Shown: positions 8,654-17,567, counted from the first letter of the stretch. The stretch: 40,997 bases of DNA from CAZRKC01 sp964600665 (GCA_964600665.1 CAZRKC010000018.1:1-40997), one strand, 5' to 3'. Translations and numbers: made by a program. Notes: generated by a model not told the origin, from the sequence alone.

Positions 8654-9121
8654 ATGACCCTGAATGATAGACTGCTGGAAGATATGAAAACAGCCATGAA
8701 AGGCAAAGAAGAAACCAAGCTTGCATTATCAGTGATCCGGATGGTTCGGGCTGCTGTTAAAAACGCCGAAATCGACAAGCATCGGCCACTTACAGACGAT
8801 GAGATCCTGGATCTTTTAGTCCGTGAAGTGAAGATGCGTCAAGATTCAGCTGATTCCATCCCGGTACATGAACGAGAAGTTCGGCGTGATTTTCTTAATC
8901 AGCTGGAAGCTGAAAAAGCGATTATTCGTACCTATCTGCCTGAGCCGCTGACTGAAGCAGAACTGCGGGATGCGGTGGCTGATGCCATTGCAGAAAGTGG
9001 GGCTGCGACCATCAAGGACATGGGCCGGGTCATGAGTGCACTGATGCCCCGTGTCAAAGGCAGAGCAGACGGAAAACTGGTGAACCATCTGGTCAAAGAA
9101 ATGCTGTCCCCAAAGGGATAG
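8654..9121 (+). CDS. GatB/YqeY domain-containing protein
   Basis: The 155-residue product is a stand-alone YqeY domain, related to the C-terminal tRNA-binding domain of GatB in the aspartyl/glutamyl-tRNA amidotransferase. Features seen are the opening MTLNDRLLEDMKTAMKGKE, LSVIRMVRAAVKNAEID, the IRTYLPEPLTEAEL segment and the GRVMSALMPRVKGRADGKLVN segment near the C-terminus. Its exact cellular role is not established; tRNA-related function is inferred from the domain. It is 45 bases downstream of rpsU with a small hairpin (8613-8627) between, and is followed by a terminator-like hairpin. Confidence 0.94.
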   Translation: MTLNDRLLEDMKTAMKGKEETKLALSVIRMVRAAVKNAEIDKHRPLTDDEILDLLVREVKMRQDSADSIPVHEREVRRDFLNQLEAEKAIIRTYLPEPLTEAELRDAVADAIAESGAATIKDMGRVMSALMPRVKGRADGKLVNHLVKEMLSPKG

Positions 9122-9132
9122 AACAAGGCAGT

Positions 9133-9163
9133 AGCTTGGTGTATGCGATGCATCAAGCTTTTC
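9133..9163 (+). terminator. Weak intrinsic terminator after yqeY
   Basis: An 11-bp stem with two G-U pairs (9133-9143 with 9149-9159, 5-base loop) is followed by TTTTCCTTT. The position between yqeY and the nfeD ribosome-binding site suits a partial or full end of the rpsU-yqeY transcript. Confidence 0.55.
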
Positions 9164-9198
9164 CTTTGGGTATGGAAGTCGTTTAAGGAGGTCATCCC

Positions 9199-10503
9199 AT
9201 GGGAACAAAGTATAAATGGATCTGGATCCTGGCCGTCTTATTGGTATTGGGATCCCTTATGAGTTCAACGGCATTTGCGGTGGATGAGAATGTGGTCGTG
9301 ATTCCCATCAAAGGGGAGATCGAAACTGGTTTGGTCAGCGTTGTCCGCCGGGGGATTCAATTGGCAGAAAGCCAGTCTGCAGCTTTGATCATTCTTGAAA
9401 TCGGGACTCCCGGTGGCCGGGTAGATGCCGCATTGGCAATCAAAGATCTGGTGACGGCGACCAATGTGCCGGTGATTGCTTTTATTACTGACCGGGCATG
9501 GTCTGCTGGTGCGCTGATTGCTTTGTCGGCAGACGAAATTGCCATGGCGCCTGGCAGTAGTATCGGAGCTGCCGAAACGGAACCCAACACACCCAAGATT
9601 TTATCGGCATGGCGGAGTGAAATGGAAGCTGTCGCGGAGCGGAATGGCCGAGACAGCCGGATTGCAGCGGCCATGGTGGATAAAGACCTGGTCATCGACG
9701 GATTGGTGGGCGCCGGCGATATTCTCACATTAACCGCCAACCGTGCTGCTGAAGTGGGATATGCAGAATACTCAGTGACCAGTCGGACAGCCCTATTGGC
9801 TGAAAAAGGATTGACTGAAGCGCGGGTCAGTGAAATACAACCCACGTGGATTGAACGCCTAGCCAGGACGATTACCAGTCCCAGTATCGCACCCCTGTTA
9901 CTATTAGTGGGGTTTGTGGGTCTGACCATGGAGCTTTTGATTCCTGGTTTCGGGATCGCCGGTATCATCGGAGTCAGCTGTTTAGGACTGTTTTTCGGTG
10001 GGCATATGCTTGCCGGGCTGGCGGGCTGGGAAGCCTTGCTGGCATTTACGGTGGGCGTGATCCTGCTATTTGTGGAAGCATTTGTCACGCCAGGTTTTGG
10101 CGTTGCCGGGGTCAGCGGCTTACTGCTTTTATTTGCAGGCATCTACTTCACTTCCGGTGATCTGGTTACGGCCGCGCGGACCATCATGATTTCATTTTTC
10201 GGTGCGATTCTGGTCACAGCTTTGCTGTTCAGATTCACACGGAAAAGCCCGGCCTGGAACCGGATCATTTTGGGTCACAAACTTAACCGGGAATCTGGGT
10301 ATATCAGCACCAACGAGTTGATGGACTTAGAAGGGAAAACCGGCATATCATTAACGATGCTGCGCCCGGCCGGGATTGCCGAAATTGAAGGGAATCGGGT
10401 GGATGTGGTTTCTGAAGGCGGGTTTGTACCGGTGGGGCAGATGATTAAAGTCGTCAAAGTCGAAGGATCCCGGATCATTGTCCAAACTGTGGACAACTCA
10501 TAA
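9199..10503 (+). CDS. NfeD-family membrane-bound serine protease (ClpP-class)
   Basis: This is a long-form NfeD protein of 434 residues. It has a signal peptide (residues 1-27, ending STAFA), a ClpP/SppA-like serine protease domain with the GTPGGRVDAA loop, candidate nucleophile Ser102 in RAWSAGALIA and candidate general-base Lys133 in NTPK, then about four or five hydrophobic segments (about 220-345), and a soluble C-terminal OB-fold NfeD domain. In relatives the Ser-Lys dyad cleaves membrane proteins such as stomatins. It is directly upstream of floA, and the NfeD-flotillin pairing is widely conserved; together they are thought to organise membrane microdomains. The start ATG has TAAGGAGGTC upstream. 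Confidence 0.93.
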   Translation: MGTKYKWIWILAVLLVLGSLMSSTAFAVDENVVVIPIKGEIETGLVSVVRRGIQLAESQSAALIILEIGTPGGRVDAALAIKDLVTATNVPVIAFITDRAWSAGALIALSADEIAMAPGSSIGAAETEPNTPKILSAWRSEMEAVAERNGRDSRIAAAMVDKDLVIDGLVGAGDILTLTANRAAEVGYAEYSVTSRTALLAEKGLTEARVSEIQPTWIERLARTITSPSIAPLLLLVGFVGLTMELLIPGFGIAGIIGVSCLGLFFGGHMLAGLAGWEALLAFTVGVILLFVEAFVTPGFGVAGVSGLLLLFAGIYFTSGDLVTAARTIMISFFGAILVTALLFRFTRKSPAWNRIILGHKLNRESGYISTNELMDLEGKTGISLTMLRPAGIAEIEGNRVDVVSEGGFVPVGQMIKVVKVEGSRIIVQTVDNS

Positions 10504-10530
10504 ATATCAATTCATTGCGGAGGTGTTAAC

Positions 10531-11523
10531 ATGCCAGAAATATTAACCTTTATGATCATTACGCTAGTTGTGTTGGTGGGTCTGTCGATCTTGTTCAGTT
10601 TTGTACCGATTGGGTTATGGATTTCTGCTTTGGCAGCCGGAGTCCGGATCGGTATCTTCAATTTGATCGGGATGCGTTTACGACGGGTGCCTCCTGCGAA
10701 AATCGTATCTCCATTAATCCAGGCAACCAAAGCAGGTATTGAAGTGAGTGCCGATAAACTGGAAGCTCATTACTTAGCACGGGGCAATGTGGAACGCGTG
10801 GTGAATGCGCTGATTGCAGCCCAGCGGGCTGGTATTCCCTTGGGATTCGAACGCGCAGCCGCCATTGACTTGGCCGGGCGGGATGTCTTGCAGGCAGTCC
10901 AGATGAGTGTCAATCCGAAAGTGATTGAAACACCGGTCATTGCCGCTGTGGCAAAAGATGGGATTGAAGTTAAAGCAAAGGCTAAAGTAACGGTGCGGGC
11001 CAACATCGAACGTTTGGTGGGGGGTGCTGGTGAAGAAACCATCATCGCTCGGGTGGGTGAAGGTGTGGTTACCACGGTTGGTTCTGCGAATTCTCATAAA
11101 GATGTGCTGGAGAATCCAGATTCCATTTCCCGGACTGTGCTGAATAAAGGGTTGGATGCTGGAACTGCATTTGAGATTCTTTCCATCGACATTGCGGATG
11201 TGGATGTAGGACGAAACATCGGGGCTGAACTTATGAGTGATAAGGCTGAAGCGGACAAGCGAATTGCCCAGGCTAAAGCGGAAGAACGGCGTGCCATGGC
11301 CGTTGCCCGGGAACAAGAAATGCAGGCATCTGTTCAGGAAATGCGCGCAAAAGTTGTGGAAGCGGAAGCCGAAGTCCCCAAGGCTTTGGCAGAAGCACTG
11401 CGTAGCGGTAAATTGGGTGTGATGGATTACTATCATATGCGTAATGTGATTGCCGACACCCAGATGCGGGATTCCATTGCCAAAGCAGGCGATGCCCCGG
11501 ATGTGGGCAACGGTAAAAAATAA
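10531..11523 (+). CDS. floA: Flotillin-like protein FloA
   Basis: FloA scaffolds ordered membrane microdomains in Gram-positive bacteria. The 330-residue product has an N-terminal membrane segment (about residues 3-45, TFMIITLVVLVGLSILFSF), the SPFH/band-7-like region containing KAKVTVRANIERLVGGAGEE, and a C-terminal coiled region rich in Ala and Glu (QAKAEERRAMAVAREQEMQA). Length and motifs match the UPF0365/FloA family. It follows nfeD by 27 bases, with GCGGAGGTG before the start, and is likely in the same transcript. The next gene, encoding a small membrane protein, follows by 21 bases. Confidence 0.97.
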   Translation: MPEILTFMIITLVVLVGLSILFSFVPIGLWISALAAGVRIGIFNLIGMRLRRVPPAKIVSPLIQATKAGIEVSADKLEAHYLARGNVERVVNALIAAQRAGIPLGFERAAAIDLAGRDVLQAVQMSVNPKVIETPVIAAVAKDGIEVKAKAKVTVRANIERLVGGAGEETIIARVGEGVVTTVGSANSHKDVLENPDSISRTVLNKGLDAGTAFEILSIDIADVDVGRNIGAELMSDKAEADKRIAQAKAEERRAMAVAREQEMQASVQEMRAKVVEAEAEVPKALAEALRSGKLGVMDYYHMRNVIADTQMRDSIAKAGDAPDVGNGKK

Positions 11524-11544
11524 CCGGCGGGAAGGAGTGTTACA

Positions 11545-12078
11545 ATGGATCTCTTCATACCGCTGATCATCTTTTGGGTCGTATCTTCTGTGATTCGGGG
11601 CATGCAACAGAACCAGCGCAATCAGCAGGAAGGTCCACCGCGACCTCCAGTGCAACCACGACTCCCTGGTGCACCATCATCCTTGCCACCACGGCCAAGG
11701 ATTGAGCCAGCGCGTCCAAAGCAGGCACCAGTTCAGACTAGACCAGTGCGCCAAGAAGCAACCCGTCCTATCCGGGGGAGCACCATGGAACGGGAAGCAA
11801 TGCCATCTCAACGGGAAAAGCCAGGCCGAATCCCGGCACCTGATACTGCCGTGCGCCTGGGTACCATTGCCCCAGAGGGCTCTGTACCAGTCAAACCGGG
11901 ACCAACATTTTCGGCCCCGGCAACAATCGGGGAGCAAAAAACGAGTCCTGCGGCCAGAGAGGTGTTTAAGGTATTAAAACGGAAAGACGGACTCGCTACC
12001 GCGTTTCTTCTCGCGGAAGTGCTGGGTCCGCCCCGTGCGATGCAACCATTCGAATTTCGCGGAGAACCTAAACAATGA
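11545..12078 (+). CDS. Hypothetical Pro/Arg-rich single-pass membrane protein
   Basis: The function is unknown. The 177 residues start with a hydrophobic membrane segment (MDLFIPLIIFWVVSSVI), then a long disordered stretch very rich in Pro, Arg and Gln (residues 25-130), and finish with a short folded-looking tail (REVFKVLKRKDGL, then AEVLGPPRAMQPF). The tail pattern LAEVLGPPRA resembles the C-termini of unnamed clostridial proteins encoded next to floA or phoH. The ribosome-binding site GGAAGGAGTG is good, and the gene is followed by a terminator. It occupies the place held in spore formers by yqfB-yqfC-yqfD, but shows no similarity that I can see to those products. Confidence 0.8.
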   Translation: MDLFIPLIIFWVVSSVIRGMQQNQRNQQEGPPRPPVQPRLPGAPSSLPPRPRIEPARPKQAPVQTRPVRQEATRPIRGSTMEREAMPSQREKPGRIPAPDTAVRLGTIAPEGSVPVKPGPTFSAPATIGEQKTSPAAREVFKVLKRKDGLATAFLLAEVLGPPRAMQPFEFRGEPKQ

Positions 12079-12082
12079 ACCT

Positions 12083-12120
12083 GCGGTAGGGATGCATAAC
12101 GGTCCCTGCCGCTTGTGTTT
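12083..12120 (+). terminator. Intrinsic terminator after the nfeD-floA unit
   Basis: A 10-bp stem with one G-U pair, GCGGTAGGGA (12083-12092) with TCCCTGCCGC (12103-12112), is followed by TTGTGTTT. It directly follows the stop codon of the Pro/Arg-rich membrane protein. Confidence 0.75.
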
Positions 12121-12191
12121 CCCGTTTAAAAAGGAGAACAGAAGGGGCTGTCGAATATACAGTCAAGCGCCATATGAAGGAGGCTTAATCA

Positions 12192-13193
12192 TTGACTGAA
12201 GAAACTGAAATCCATCTGCAGATGATATTTGCCGACAATACCGAGATGGCTGCGGTCATCGGACGCTTCGATGAAAACTTGAAACTGGCTGAAAAGTCGT
12301 TCCCTGTGCGAATTACCGCGCGGGAAAACGGGCTTCAGATCAGTGGCCAACGGGAGGATGCCTTGCGGGTGGAGTCTCTGTTCCGTTACATGATCGAAAT
12401 GCATCGCAATGGTTCCAGTGTCAGTGGATCGGATGTGCGCTATCTCGTCCGAGTGTTACAGGACGGGACAGGTGAACGTCTTGATGAAATGATCAACCAA
12501 TATCTCGGCAACACCTTTCGGGGGAAAAAAATCAAGCCGAAAACCCTGGGGCAGAAACTGTATGTTGATGCGATCCGGGACCATGATCTGGTATTTGGAA
12601 TCGGTCCGGCAGGGACGGGCAAAACATATCTGGCGGTGGTTATGGCCATCAGTGCCCTTAAGAACCGCGAAGTGAACCGGATTGTGCTAACCCGCCCGGC
12701 GGTAGAAGCCGGCGAGAAACTCGGATTCCTACCCGGTGATCTGCAGGAGAAAATTGACCCGTATCTACGACCGTTATATGATGCCATGTATGATGTCCTG
12801 GGTTTGGAGGCCGTGCAGCGGTACATGGAGCGGGGAATTATTGAAGTTGCGCCGTTGGCGTACATGCGGGGGCGGACTTTGGATGATGCCTTCATCATTT
12901 TGGATGAGGCGCAGAATACCACATTAGAGCAGATGAAAATGTTTCTGACCCGGATGGGATTCGGCTCAAAGGCAGTGGTTACCGGTGATCTGACCCAAAT
13001 GGATTTACCAGTGGGGAAATTTTCGGGACTGGAACATGCCCGTAAGATCCTGACAGGTATTGCAGGTATTCGATTTGTTTATTTTACAGAACAGGACGTG
13101 GTTCGCCACGAACTGGTTCAGAAAATCATCTTAGCATACGAGAACATGTCCACCATTGTCAATGGTGCGACTCCATCCCACAAGGATTATTAG
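12192..13193 (+). CDS. PhoH family ATPase
   Basis: PhoH-like proteins are cytoplasmic P-loop ATPases thought to work in RNA metabolism, often beside YbeY. The 333-residue product has an N-terminal KH-like region, then the PhoH domain with Walker A GPAGTGKT (residues 138-145), TRPAVEAGEKLGFLPGDLQEK, and Walker B FIILDEAQNTT. The start is TTG 12192: AAGGAGG lies at 12177-12183, eight bases before it, and the resulting N-terminus is family-like. It is followed by pgpH after 10 bases and ybeY after that, the conserved phoH-pgpH-ybeY order. Confidence 0.95.
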   Translation: MTEETEIHLQMIFADNTEMAAVIGRFDENLKLAEKSFPVRITARENGLQISGQREDALRVESLFRYMIEMHRNGSSVSGSDVRYLVRVLQDGTGERLDEMINQYLGNTFRGKKIKPKTLGQKLYVDAIRDHDLVFGIGPAGTGKTYLAVVMAISALKNREVNRIVLTRPAVEAGEKLGFLPGDLQEKIDPYLRPLYDAMYDVLGLEAVQRYMERGIIEVAPLAYMRGRTLDDAFIILDEAQNTTLEQMKMFLTRMGFGSKAVVTGDLTQMDLPVGKFSGLEHARKILTGIAGIRFVYFTEQDVVRHELVQKIILAYENMSTIVNGATPSHKDY

Positions 13194-13203
13194 GAGGATC
13201 AGC

Positions 13204-15360
13204 ATGGGTTTTCTTGACCGTCTGAAAAACAGTTACCAGAGTTTTTCCAATACCAGGGTGGATTTGGATCTCACCAATCGCCGACTTTTGGGTGCATTGG
13301 CCATCACAATCGTCTTTGCCGTGGTGGTAGTGGGAAGTGTGATGCCGCAGCGGATTCATTTACGGGTCGGTGATGTGGCACCCTATGATATTCGAGCCCC
13401 CAAGACCGTGGTTAATCGAGTTGCCACTGAAACCCTCAAAGCTGAACGCGTGGCTATGGTTCCCATGGTCTACGATTTGGATGTCGCCATGATCGACGAA
13501 TCTCAGGCTGACATCGAAGCGGTGTTTTCCCGGATTCGGATCTTAAAAGAAGACGGATCTTTGACGGTGGAGCAGCGTGTGAACCTTTTGACGGAGAGTT
13601 TGGACTTCGATGTCGAAGCAGCCACACTCACCAGTGTGATGCGGGCAAGCAACGCCAATATTGATTTGATGGAAACCGGTGCAAAAGAGGCGATCCGCCT
13701 TGCGATGCAGGGTGGTGTTAAGGAAGAGCAACTGAATGATGTCCGGATCCAGATGGCGGGTCGGATCAATAATCTGTCTTTGGATCGGGAATATCGAAAT
13801 TTTATGAATGCAATCACCCGCTGGGTATTGCTCCCGAACATGCTGTTCAATGAGACGGAAACCAATCGCCGGATCCAGCTGGAAAAAGATGCAGTGGACC
13901 GGGATCCCATCATCATCTTAAAGGACCAGATCATTGTCCGGTTGGGTGATGTGGTCACGGCAGAACATATTGCCATTCTCGAGGATATCGGCCTCCAGCG
14001 ACCCAGTGTGGATCTGGGGCGAGTCGCCGGTCTGATTTTGCTTGTGATCTTGTTACTGTCGTTGGTGGGAATCTACATGTTCCAAAATCTTCCCCAGATG
14101 TTTTATAATGAGAAGGACATCATTCTTTTGGGTGTGATCGGGATTCTCACCCTTCTGACCAGTAAGATCCTGGGCAGTATGTCTCCATACTTAGTACCCG
14201 TTGCCGGTGGTGCGCTGCTTGTGGCCATTTTGTTGAATTCTCGATTGGCCATGATTTTTACCGTGGTCATGAGTCTTTTGGCCGGAGTGGTACTGTCCAG
14301 CGATATTCGGTTTGTCATCATTGCCATGGTGGGTGGGTTTGTGGCAGTGTTTTCGATCCCAAAACTGTTGCAACGTAGCGATATGACCCGGGCAGGCCTC
14401 AATGTATGTGTTGCCAATGTGGTTTCCATCCTGGCTGCATCCGCTATTCCAGGCATCTCCATCATGGATATTATGGCTGAAAGCTACTGGGGGTTCATGG
14501 GGATTTTAAGTGGTTTGGTCTCGGCCGTCCTTGCCATCGGCGCCATGCCGTTTTTGGAAAATACATTTTCCATCACGACCCCGATGAAACTGGTGGAGAT
14601 ATCAAATCCCAACCACCCGCTTTTGCGACGATTATTATTGGAAGCACCGGGTTCGTACCATCACAGCATTATCGTGGGCAATCTGGCAGAAGCTGCCGCT
14701 GAAGCCGTCGGTGCTGATTCCCTTTTAGCACGGGTGGGTGCATATTTCCACGATATCGGCAAGATTCGCCGGCCCCACTTTTTTATTGAGAATCAGCTTC
14801 CGGATAGTAATCCTCATGATAAAGTCACTCCGAATTTAAGTGCGATGATCATCACATCCCATATCCAAGACGGGGTGGAACTGGCTAAGGAATATCGGCT
14901 GCCGCAGCGGGTCACGGATATCATCGAACAGCATCATGGGACCTCGCTGGTTACCTATTTCTATTACCTTGCATCTGAGAAGATCCAAGCAGAAAAGGTT
15001 ACAGAGGAAGACTTTCGGTACGAAGGACCGCTGCCCCAAACTAAAGAAGCAGCGCTGGTGCTGCTGGCAGACTCGGTGGAAGCTGCCGTGCGGTCCTACC
15101 CAAAGGCGGATATTGCCAAACTCGAGCAAATCGTCACGAAAATCATCCGGGATCGTTTAAACGACGGACAACTGAATGACTGTGATCTGACTTTTAAAGA
15201 CCTGGACCGGATCGGGAATACATTTACGCGCCTCCTGGTGGGAACATTCCACTCGCGGATCGAATACCCGAATTTGGATGAGACGGATGTTAAGGAAGAA
15301 GATGATATTTTTGAAGATTTACCTGAACAATCAGCAGAATTCAGCGATTTGGACCACTGA
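13204..15360 (+). CDS. pgpH: Cyclic-di-AMP phosphodiesterase PgpH (7TM-HD family)
   Basis: PgpH-type proteins degrade c-di-AMP, which controls potassium and osmotic balance. The 718 residues comprise a first membrane helix (about 28-48), an extracellular 7TMR-HDED sensor domain (about 50-275), seven further membrane helices (about 280-460) and a cytoplasmic HD hydrolase domain with SYHHSIIVGNLAEAAAEA, the HD pair His516-Asp517 in YFHDIGKIRRP, and the C-terminal IIEQHHGT motif. The start ATG 13204 has TAGGAGGATCAGC upstream; the frame extends further back only within phoH. Its 3' end overlaps the ybeY start by 59 bases. Confidence 0.94.
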   Translation: MGFLDRLKNSYQSFSNTRVDLDLTNRRLLGALAITIVFAVVVVGSVMPQRIHLRVGDVAPYDIRAPKTVVNRVATETLKAERVAMVPMVYDLDVAMIDESQADIEAVFSRIRILKEDGSLTVEQRVNLLTESLDFDVEAATLTSVMRASNANIDLMETGAKEAIRLAMQGGVKEEQLNDVRIQMAGRINNLSLDREYRNFMNAITRWVLLPNMLFNETETNRRIQLEKDAVDRDPIIILKDQIIVRLGDVVTAEHIAILEDIGLQRPSVDLGRVAGLILLVILLLSLVGIYMFQNLPQMFYNEKDIILLGVIGILTLLTSKILGSMSPYLVPVAGGALLVAILLNSRLAMIFTVVMSLLAGVVLSSDIRFVIIAMVGGFVAVFSIPKLLQRSDMTRAGLNVCVANVVSILAASAIPGISIMDIMAESYWGFMGILSGLVSAVLAIGAMPFLENTFSITTPMKLVEISNPNHPLLRRLLLEAPGSYHHSIIVGNLAEAAAEAVGADSLLARVGAYFHDIGKIRRPHFFIENQLPDSNPHDKVTPNLSAMIITSHIQDGVELAKEYRLPQRVTDIIEQHHGTSLVTYFYYLASEKIQAEKVTEEDFRYEGPLPQTKEAALVLLADSVEAAVRSYPKADIAKLEQIVTKIIRDRLNDGQLNDCDLTFKDLDRIGNTFTRLLVGTFHSRIEYPNLDETDVKEEDDIFEDLPEQSAEFSDLDH

Positions 15361-15787
15361 GATGGAAACTGAACTTCTTCGGGTCGCCGGGGCAGTACTG
15401 TCGGCAGAACACTTTGACGGGCCCGGTGAGGTTAGCATTACCTTGGTGGACAATGCCACGATCCAGACATTAAATAATCAGTACCGTCACAAGAACCAGC
15501 CGACGGATGTACTTTCTTTTCCTGCAGATCCCCAAACTATCTCTTTACCGGACGGAACATCCATGACTTTGCTGGGAGATGTGATTATATCCTTCGAGCA
15601 AGCAGCCATTCAAGCGGATGAATACGGGCACAGCTTGCTTCGTGAGACTGCTTTTTTGTTGACCCATGGCCTGCTGCATCTGGCAGGTTATGATCATGCT
15701 GATCCAGATCAGGAGGGGATCATGCAGCAACGCACTGAAGAGCTCCTCTGCAGTCTTGGGATCGAAAGGGATGGGATTGGCTCATGA
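15302..15787 (+). CDS. ybeY: Endoribonuclease YbeY (rRNA maturation factor)
   Basis: YbeY is a zinc-dependent RNase needed for 16S rRNA 3'-end maturation and ribosome quality control. The 161-residue product contains YRHKNQPTDVLSFP and the zinc site HGLLHLAGYDH, with His122, His126 and His132. ATG 15302 is chosen because it restores the family's N-terminal strand (MIFLKIYLNNQQ) and has TAAGGA five bases upstream; ATG 15362, just after the pgpH stop, would remove that strand. The overlap with pgpH is long (59 bases) but plausible for coupled genes. It overlaps dgkA by ATGA. Confidence 0.95.
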   Translation: MIFLKIYLNNQQNSAIWTTEMETELLRVAGAVLSAEHFDGPGEVSITLVDNATIQTLNNQYRHKNQPTDVLSFPADPQTISLPDGTSMTLLGDVIISFEQAAIQADEYGHSLLRETAFLLTHGLLHLAGYDHADPDQEGIMQQRTEELLCSLGIERDGIGS

Positions 15788-16161
15788 TATTGGGCAAGGA
15801 TCGCCCCCTGATGGAGAGTTTTCAGGATGCGTTTGCCGGTATCGCCTATGTGCTTCGCACACAGCGAAATATGCGTATCCACAGTATGATGACTGTTTCG
15901 GTATTGGTTCTGGGATGGATTCTGCATGTCTCTGCAATGGAGATATTGTTTTTACTATCCGCCGTCGTATTTGTAATTGTGACCGAAATGCTGAACACTG
16001 GGATTGAAGCGGTAGTCGATCTTGTCACACCCGACTACCATCAGCAAGCCCGAATTGCAAAGAATGTGGCAGCCGGGGCTGTGCTGGTTGCCAGCATGTA
16101 TGCTCTGGTCGTGGGGTATCTAGTACTCGGATCCCGCATCCTGAACATGCTGGGATTATGA
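15784..16161 (+). CDS. dgkA: Undecaprenol/diacylglycerol kinase, DgkA family
   Basis: These small integral membrane kinases phosphorylate undecaprenol (the main substrate in Gram-positive bacteria) or diacylglycerol, recycling lipid carrier for the cell wall. The 125 residues show an amphipathic N-terminus with RNMRIHSMM, membrane helices around MTVSVLVLGWILHV and IEILFLL-like segments, the signature VTEMLNTGIEAVVDLV holding the catalytic glutamate, and a last helix near the C-terminus. The start ATG 15784 overlaps the ybeY stop. The usual next gene, cdd (cytidine deaminase), is missing here, and era follows directly. Confidence 0.94.
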   Translation: MILGKDRPLMESFQDAFAGIAYVLRTQRNMRIHSMMTVSVLVLGWILHVSAMEILFLLSAVVFVIVTEMLNTGIEAVVDLVTPDYHQQARIAKNVAAGAVLVASMYALVVGYLVLGSRILNMLGL

Positions 16162-16181
16162 CAATAAGGAGTGTGCCGGAC

Positions 16182-17081
16182 TTGACAACTCAAACCAATA
16201 CCTTTCGGTCTGGTTTTGCATCCATCGTTGGACGCCCCAATGTTGGGAAATCGACTTTGATGAACCAGCTTTTGGGGGAGAAGTTCGTGATCGTCACGGA
16301 TAAACCCCAGACCACCCGCAACCGGATCCGTTGCATTCTGACCCGGGATGATATGCAGGTGGTTTTTATTGATACGCCTGGGATTCACAAACCGCATCAC
16401 AAACTGGGAGAGTATATGGTCAAAGCCGCGCTGCGCACTTTACAAGAGGTGGATGTCGTGGTCTTGGTTGTGGATGGAACGGAAGCCATGGGACGGGGAG
16501 ATGACTTTGTTTTAGAGCAGTTAAAAGGGTTGCGCACCCCCGTGGTATTACTGTTGAACAAGACGGATGTGGCCGACCCCAGTCATTTGGACCGGTTGGA
16601 GAAGGCTTATCGAGACCGACATCCATTTCAGGGGGTCTATCGGGTTTCCGCCCTATCAGGGGATGGAGTGGCGCCATTTTTAGACGGAATCTATGAGCTT
16701 TTAAGTCCAGGGCCTATGTACTATCCAGAGGACATGGTGATCGACCATCCAGAGCGGTTTGTGGTGGCGGAGATGATTCGGGAAAAGATCATTCAACTGA
16801 CCCAAGATGAGATCCCGCATTCGGTGGCTATTGAAATTGAGGAAATGGTCCCTCGTAGCGATGATATGGTATTTGTTCGGGCAATCATCTACGTGGAGCG
16901 AGATTCTCAAAAAGGCATTGTCATCGGTGCCGGGGGTCAGCTGTTACGGCAGATCGGTCAGCAAGCCCGGGAAGACATTGAAGGACTGTTGGGCTCCCGT
17001 GTGTATTTGGATCTATGGGTCCGTGTCAAAAAGGATTGGCGGAGTAAGGATGGAAGCTTAAAGGAACTCGGGTACGATTAA
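16182..17081 (+). CDS. era: GTPase Era
   Basis: Era binds the 3' end of 16S rRNA and couples GTP hydrolysis to 30S maturation. The product (299 residues from the chosen start) has G1 GRPNVGKST (residues 17-25), G3 DTPGIHKP, G4 NKTD, SALSGDGV as G5, and the C-terminal KH domain with IGAGGQLLRQIGQQAREDIE followed by LWVRVKKDWR. The frame opens at ATG 16158, overlapping the dgkA stop, but no ribosome-binding site precedes it; TTG 16182 has AAGGAG 11 bases upstream and gives a normal length. It ends the conserved operon, before a strong terminator and the accessory block. Confidence 0.96.
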   Translation: MTTQTNTFRSGFASIVGRPNVGKSTLMNQLLGEKFVIVTDKPQTTRNRIRCILTRDDMQVVFIDTPGIHKPHHKLGEYMVKAALRTLQEVDVVVLVVDGTEAMGRGDDFVLEQLKGLRTPVVLLLNKTDVADPSHLDRLEKAYRDRHPFQGVYRVSALSGDGVAPFLDGIYELLSPGPMYYPEDMVIDHPERFVVAEMIREKIIQLTQDEIPHSVAIEIEEMVPRSDDMVFVRAIIYVERDSQKGIVIGAGGQLLRQIGQQAREDIEGLLGSRVYLDLWVRVKKDWRSKDGSLKELGYD

Positions 17082-17170
17082 GGGCGGAGAATATCGAGCA
17101 GCAGCAGTTGTCATTCCATACACGGATCTATCCATGAAAAATCGCCAAAACATAGCCAGAATTGTCAATC

Positions 17171-17200
17171 AATGCTTATATATATATAAGCATTTTTTTT
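17171..17200 (+). terminator. Intrinsic terminator after era
   Basis: A fully self-complementary 24-base AT-rich stem (17171-17194) is followed by a run of eight T in total (17193-17200). It closes the phoH-era transcript and marks the left edge of the accessory block. The 89 bases between era and this hairpin hold nothing recognisable. Confidence 0.85.
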
Positions 17201-17281
17201 GTTATTGTTTGTATCTAGAGGGAACCATTTTAGTTTTAACGTTCAAAATGAGTGCTCTCGACAGAAAAAGGGGGTATTGGT

Positions 17282-17482
17282 ATGAATGAAGATATCTTGA
17301 AAGGTAAATGGAGCGAACTGAAGGGTGAGATAAAGAAACAGTGGGGAGAGTTAACGGATAATGATCTGATGGTGATCTCAGGAGAAAGAGAAAAGCTCAT
17401 TGGGGCTTTGCAGACGAAGTATGGGTATTCAAAAGACAAGGCAGAGGAAGAGTACAAGACGTTTATGGTTGGGAGAAAATAG
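17282..17482 (+). CDS. CsbD family stress-response protein
   Basis: CsbD-like proteins are small, soluble, helical proteins induced by general stress in many bacteria; their biochemical role is unknown. The 66 residues include the family opening MNEDILKGKWSELKGEIKKQ, WGELTDNDL and a second repeat, GEREKLIGALQTKYGYSKDKAEEE. The start ATG 17282 follows AAAGGGGGTATTGGT; the frame extends 30 bases upstream without a better site. I looked for a sigma-B-type promoter (GTTT and GGGTAT) and found the elements but not at an acceptable spacing. It is the first gene of the accessory block. Confidence 0.9.
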   Translation: MNEDILKGKWSELKGEIKKQWGELTDNDLMVISGEREKLIGALQTKYGYSKDKAEEEYKTFMVGRK

Positions 17483-17509
17483 TAACTAGCACGGGTTCAT
17501 TTTCCAGAT

Positions 17510-17567
17510 GAGGCAGGCATTCACACATTCATCCCGATGCAACGAATGTGTGAATGCGAGTTGCCTC
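17510..17567. terminator. Large hairpin between csbD-like and the LPXTG gene
   Basis: A 13-bp perfect stem, CATTCACACATTC (17518-17530) with GAATGTGTGAATG (17544-17556), sits inside a second 6-bp stem, GAGGCA (17510-17515) with TGCCTC (17562-17567). No U run follows on either strand. It may end the csbD-like message, or act as an operator or RNA leader for the surface-protein gene that starts 50 bases downstream. Confidence 0.6.

Noticed and set aside
17207..17277. Sigma-B-like promoter elements upstream of the CsbD-like gene
   Set aside because: GTTT-type and GGGTAT-type boxes are present but no pair has the required 12-15 base spacing.
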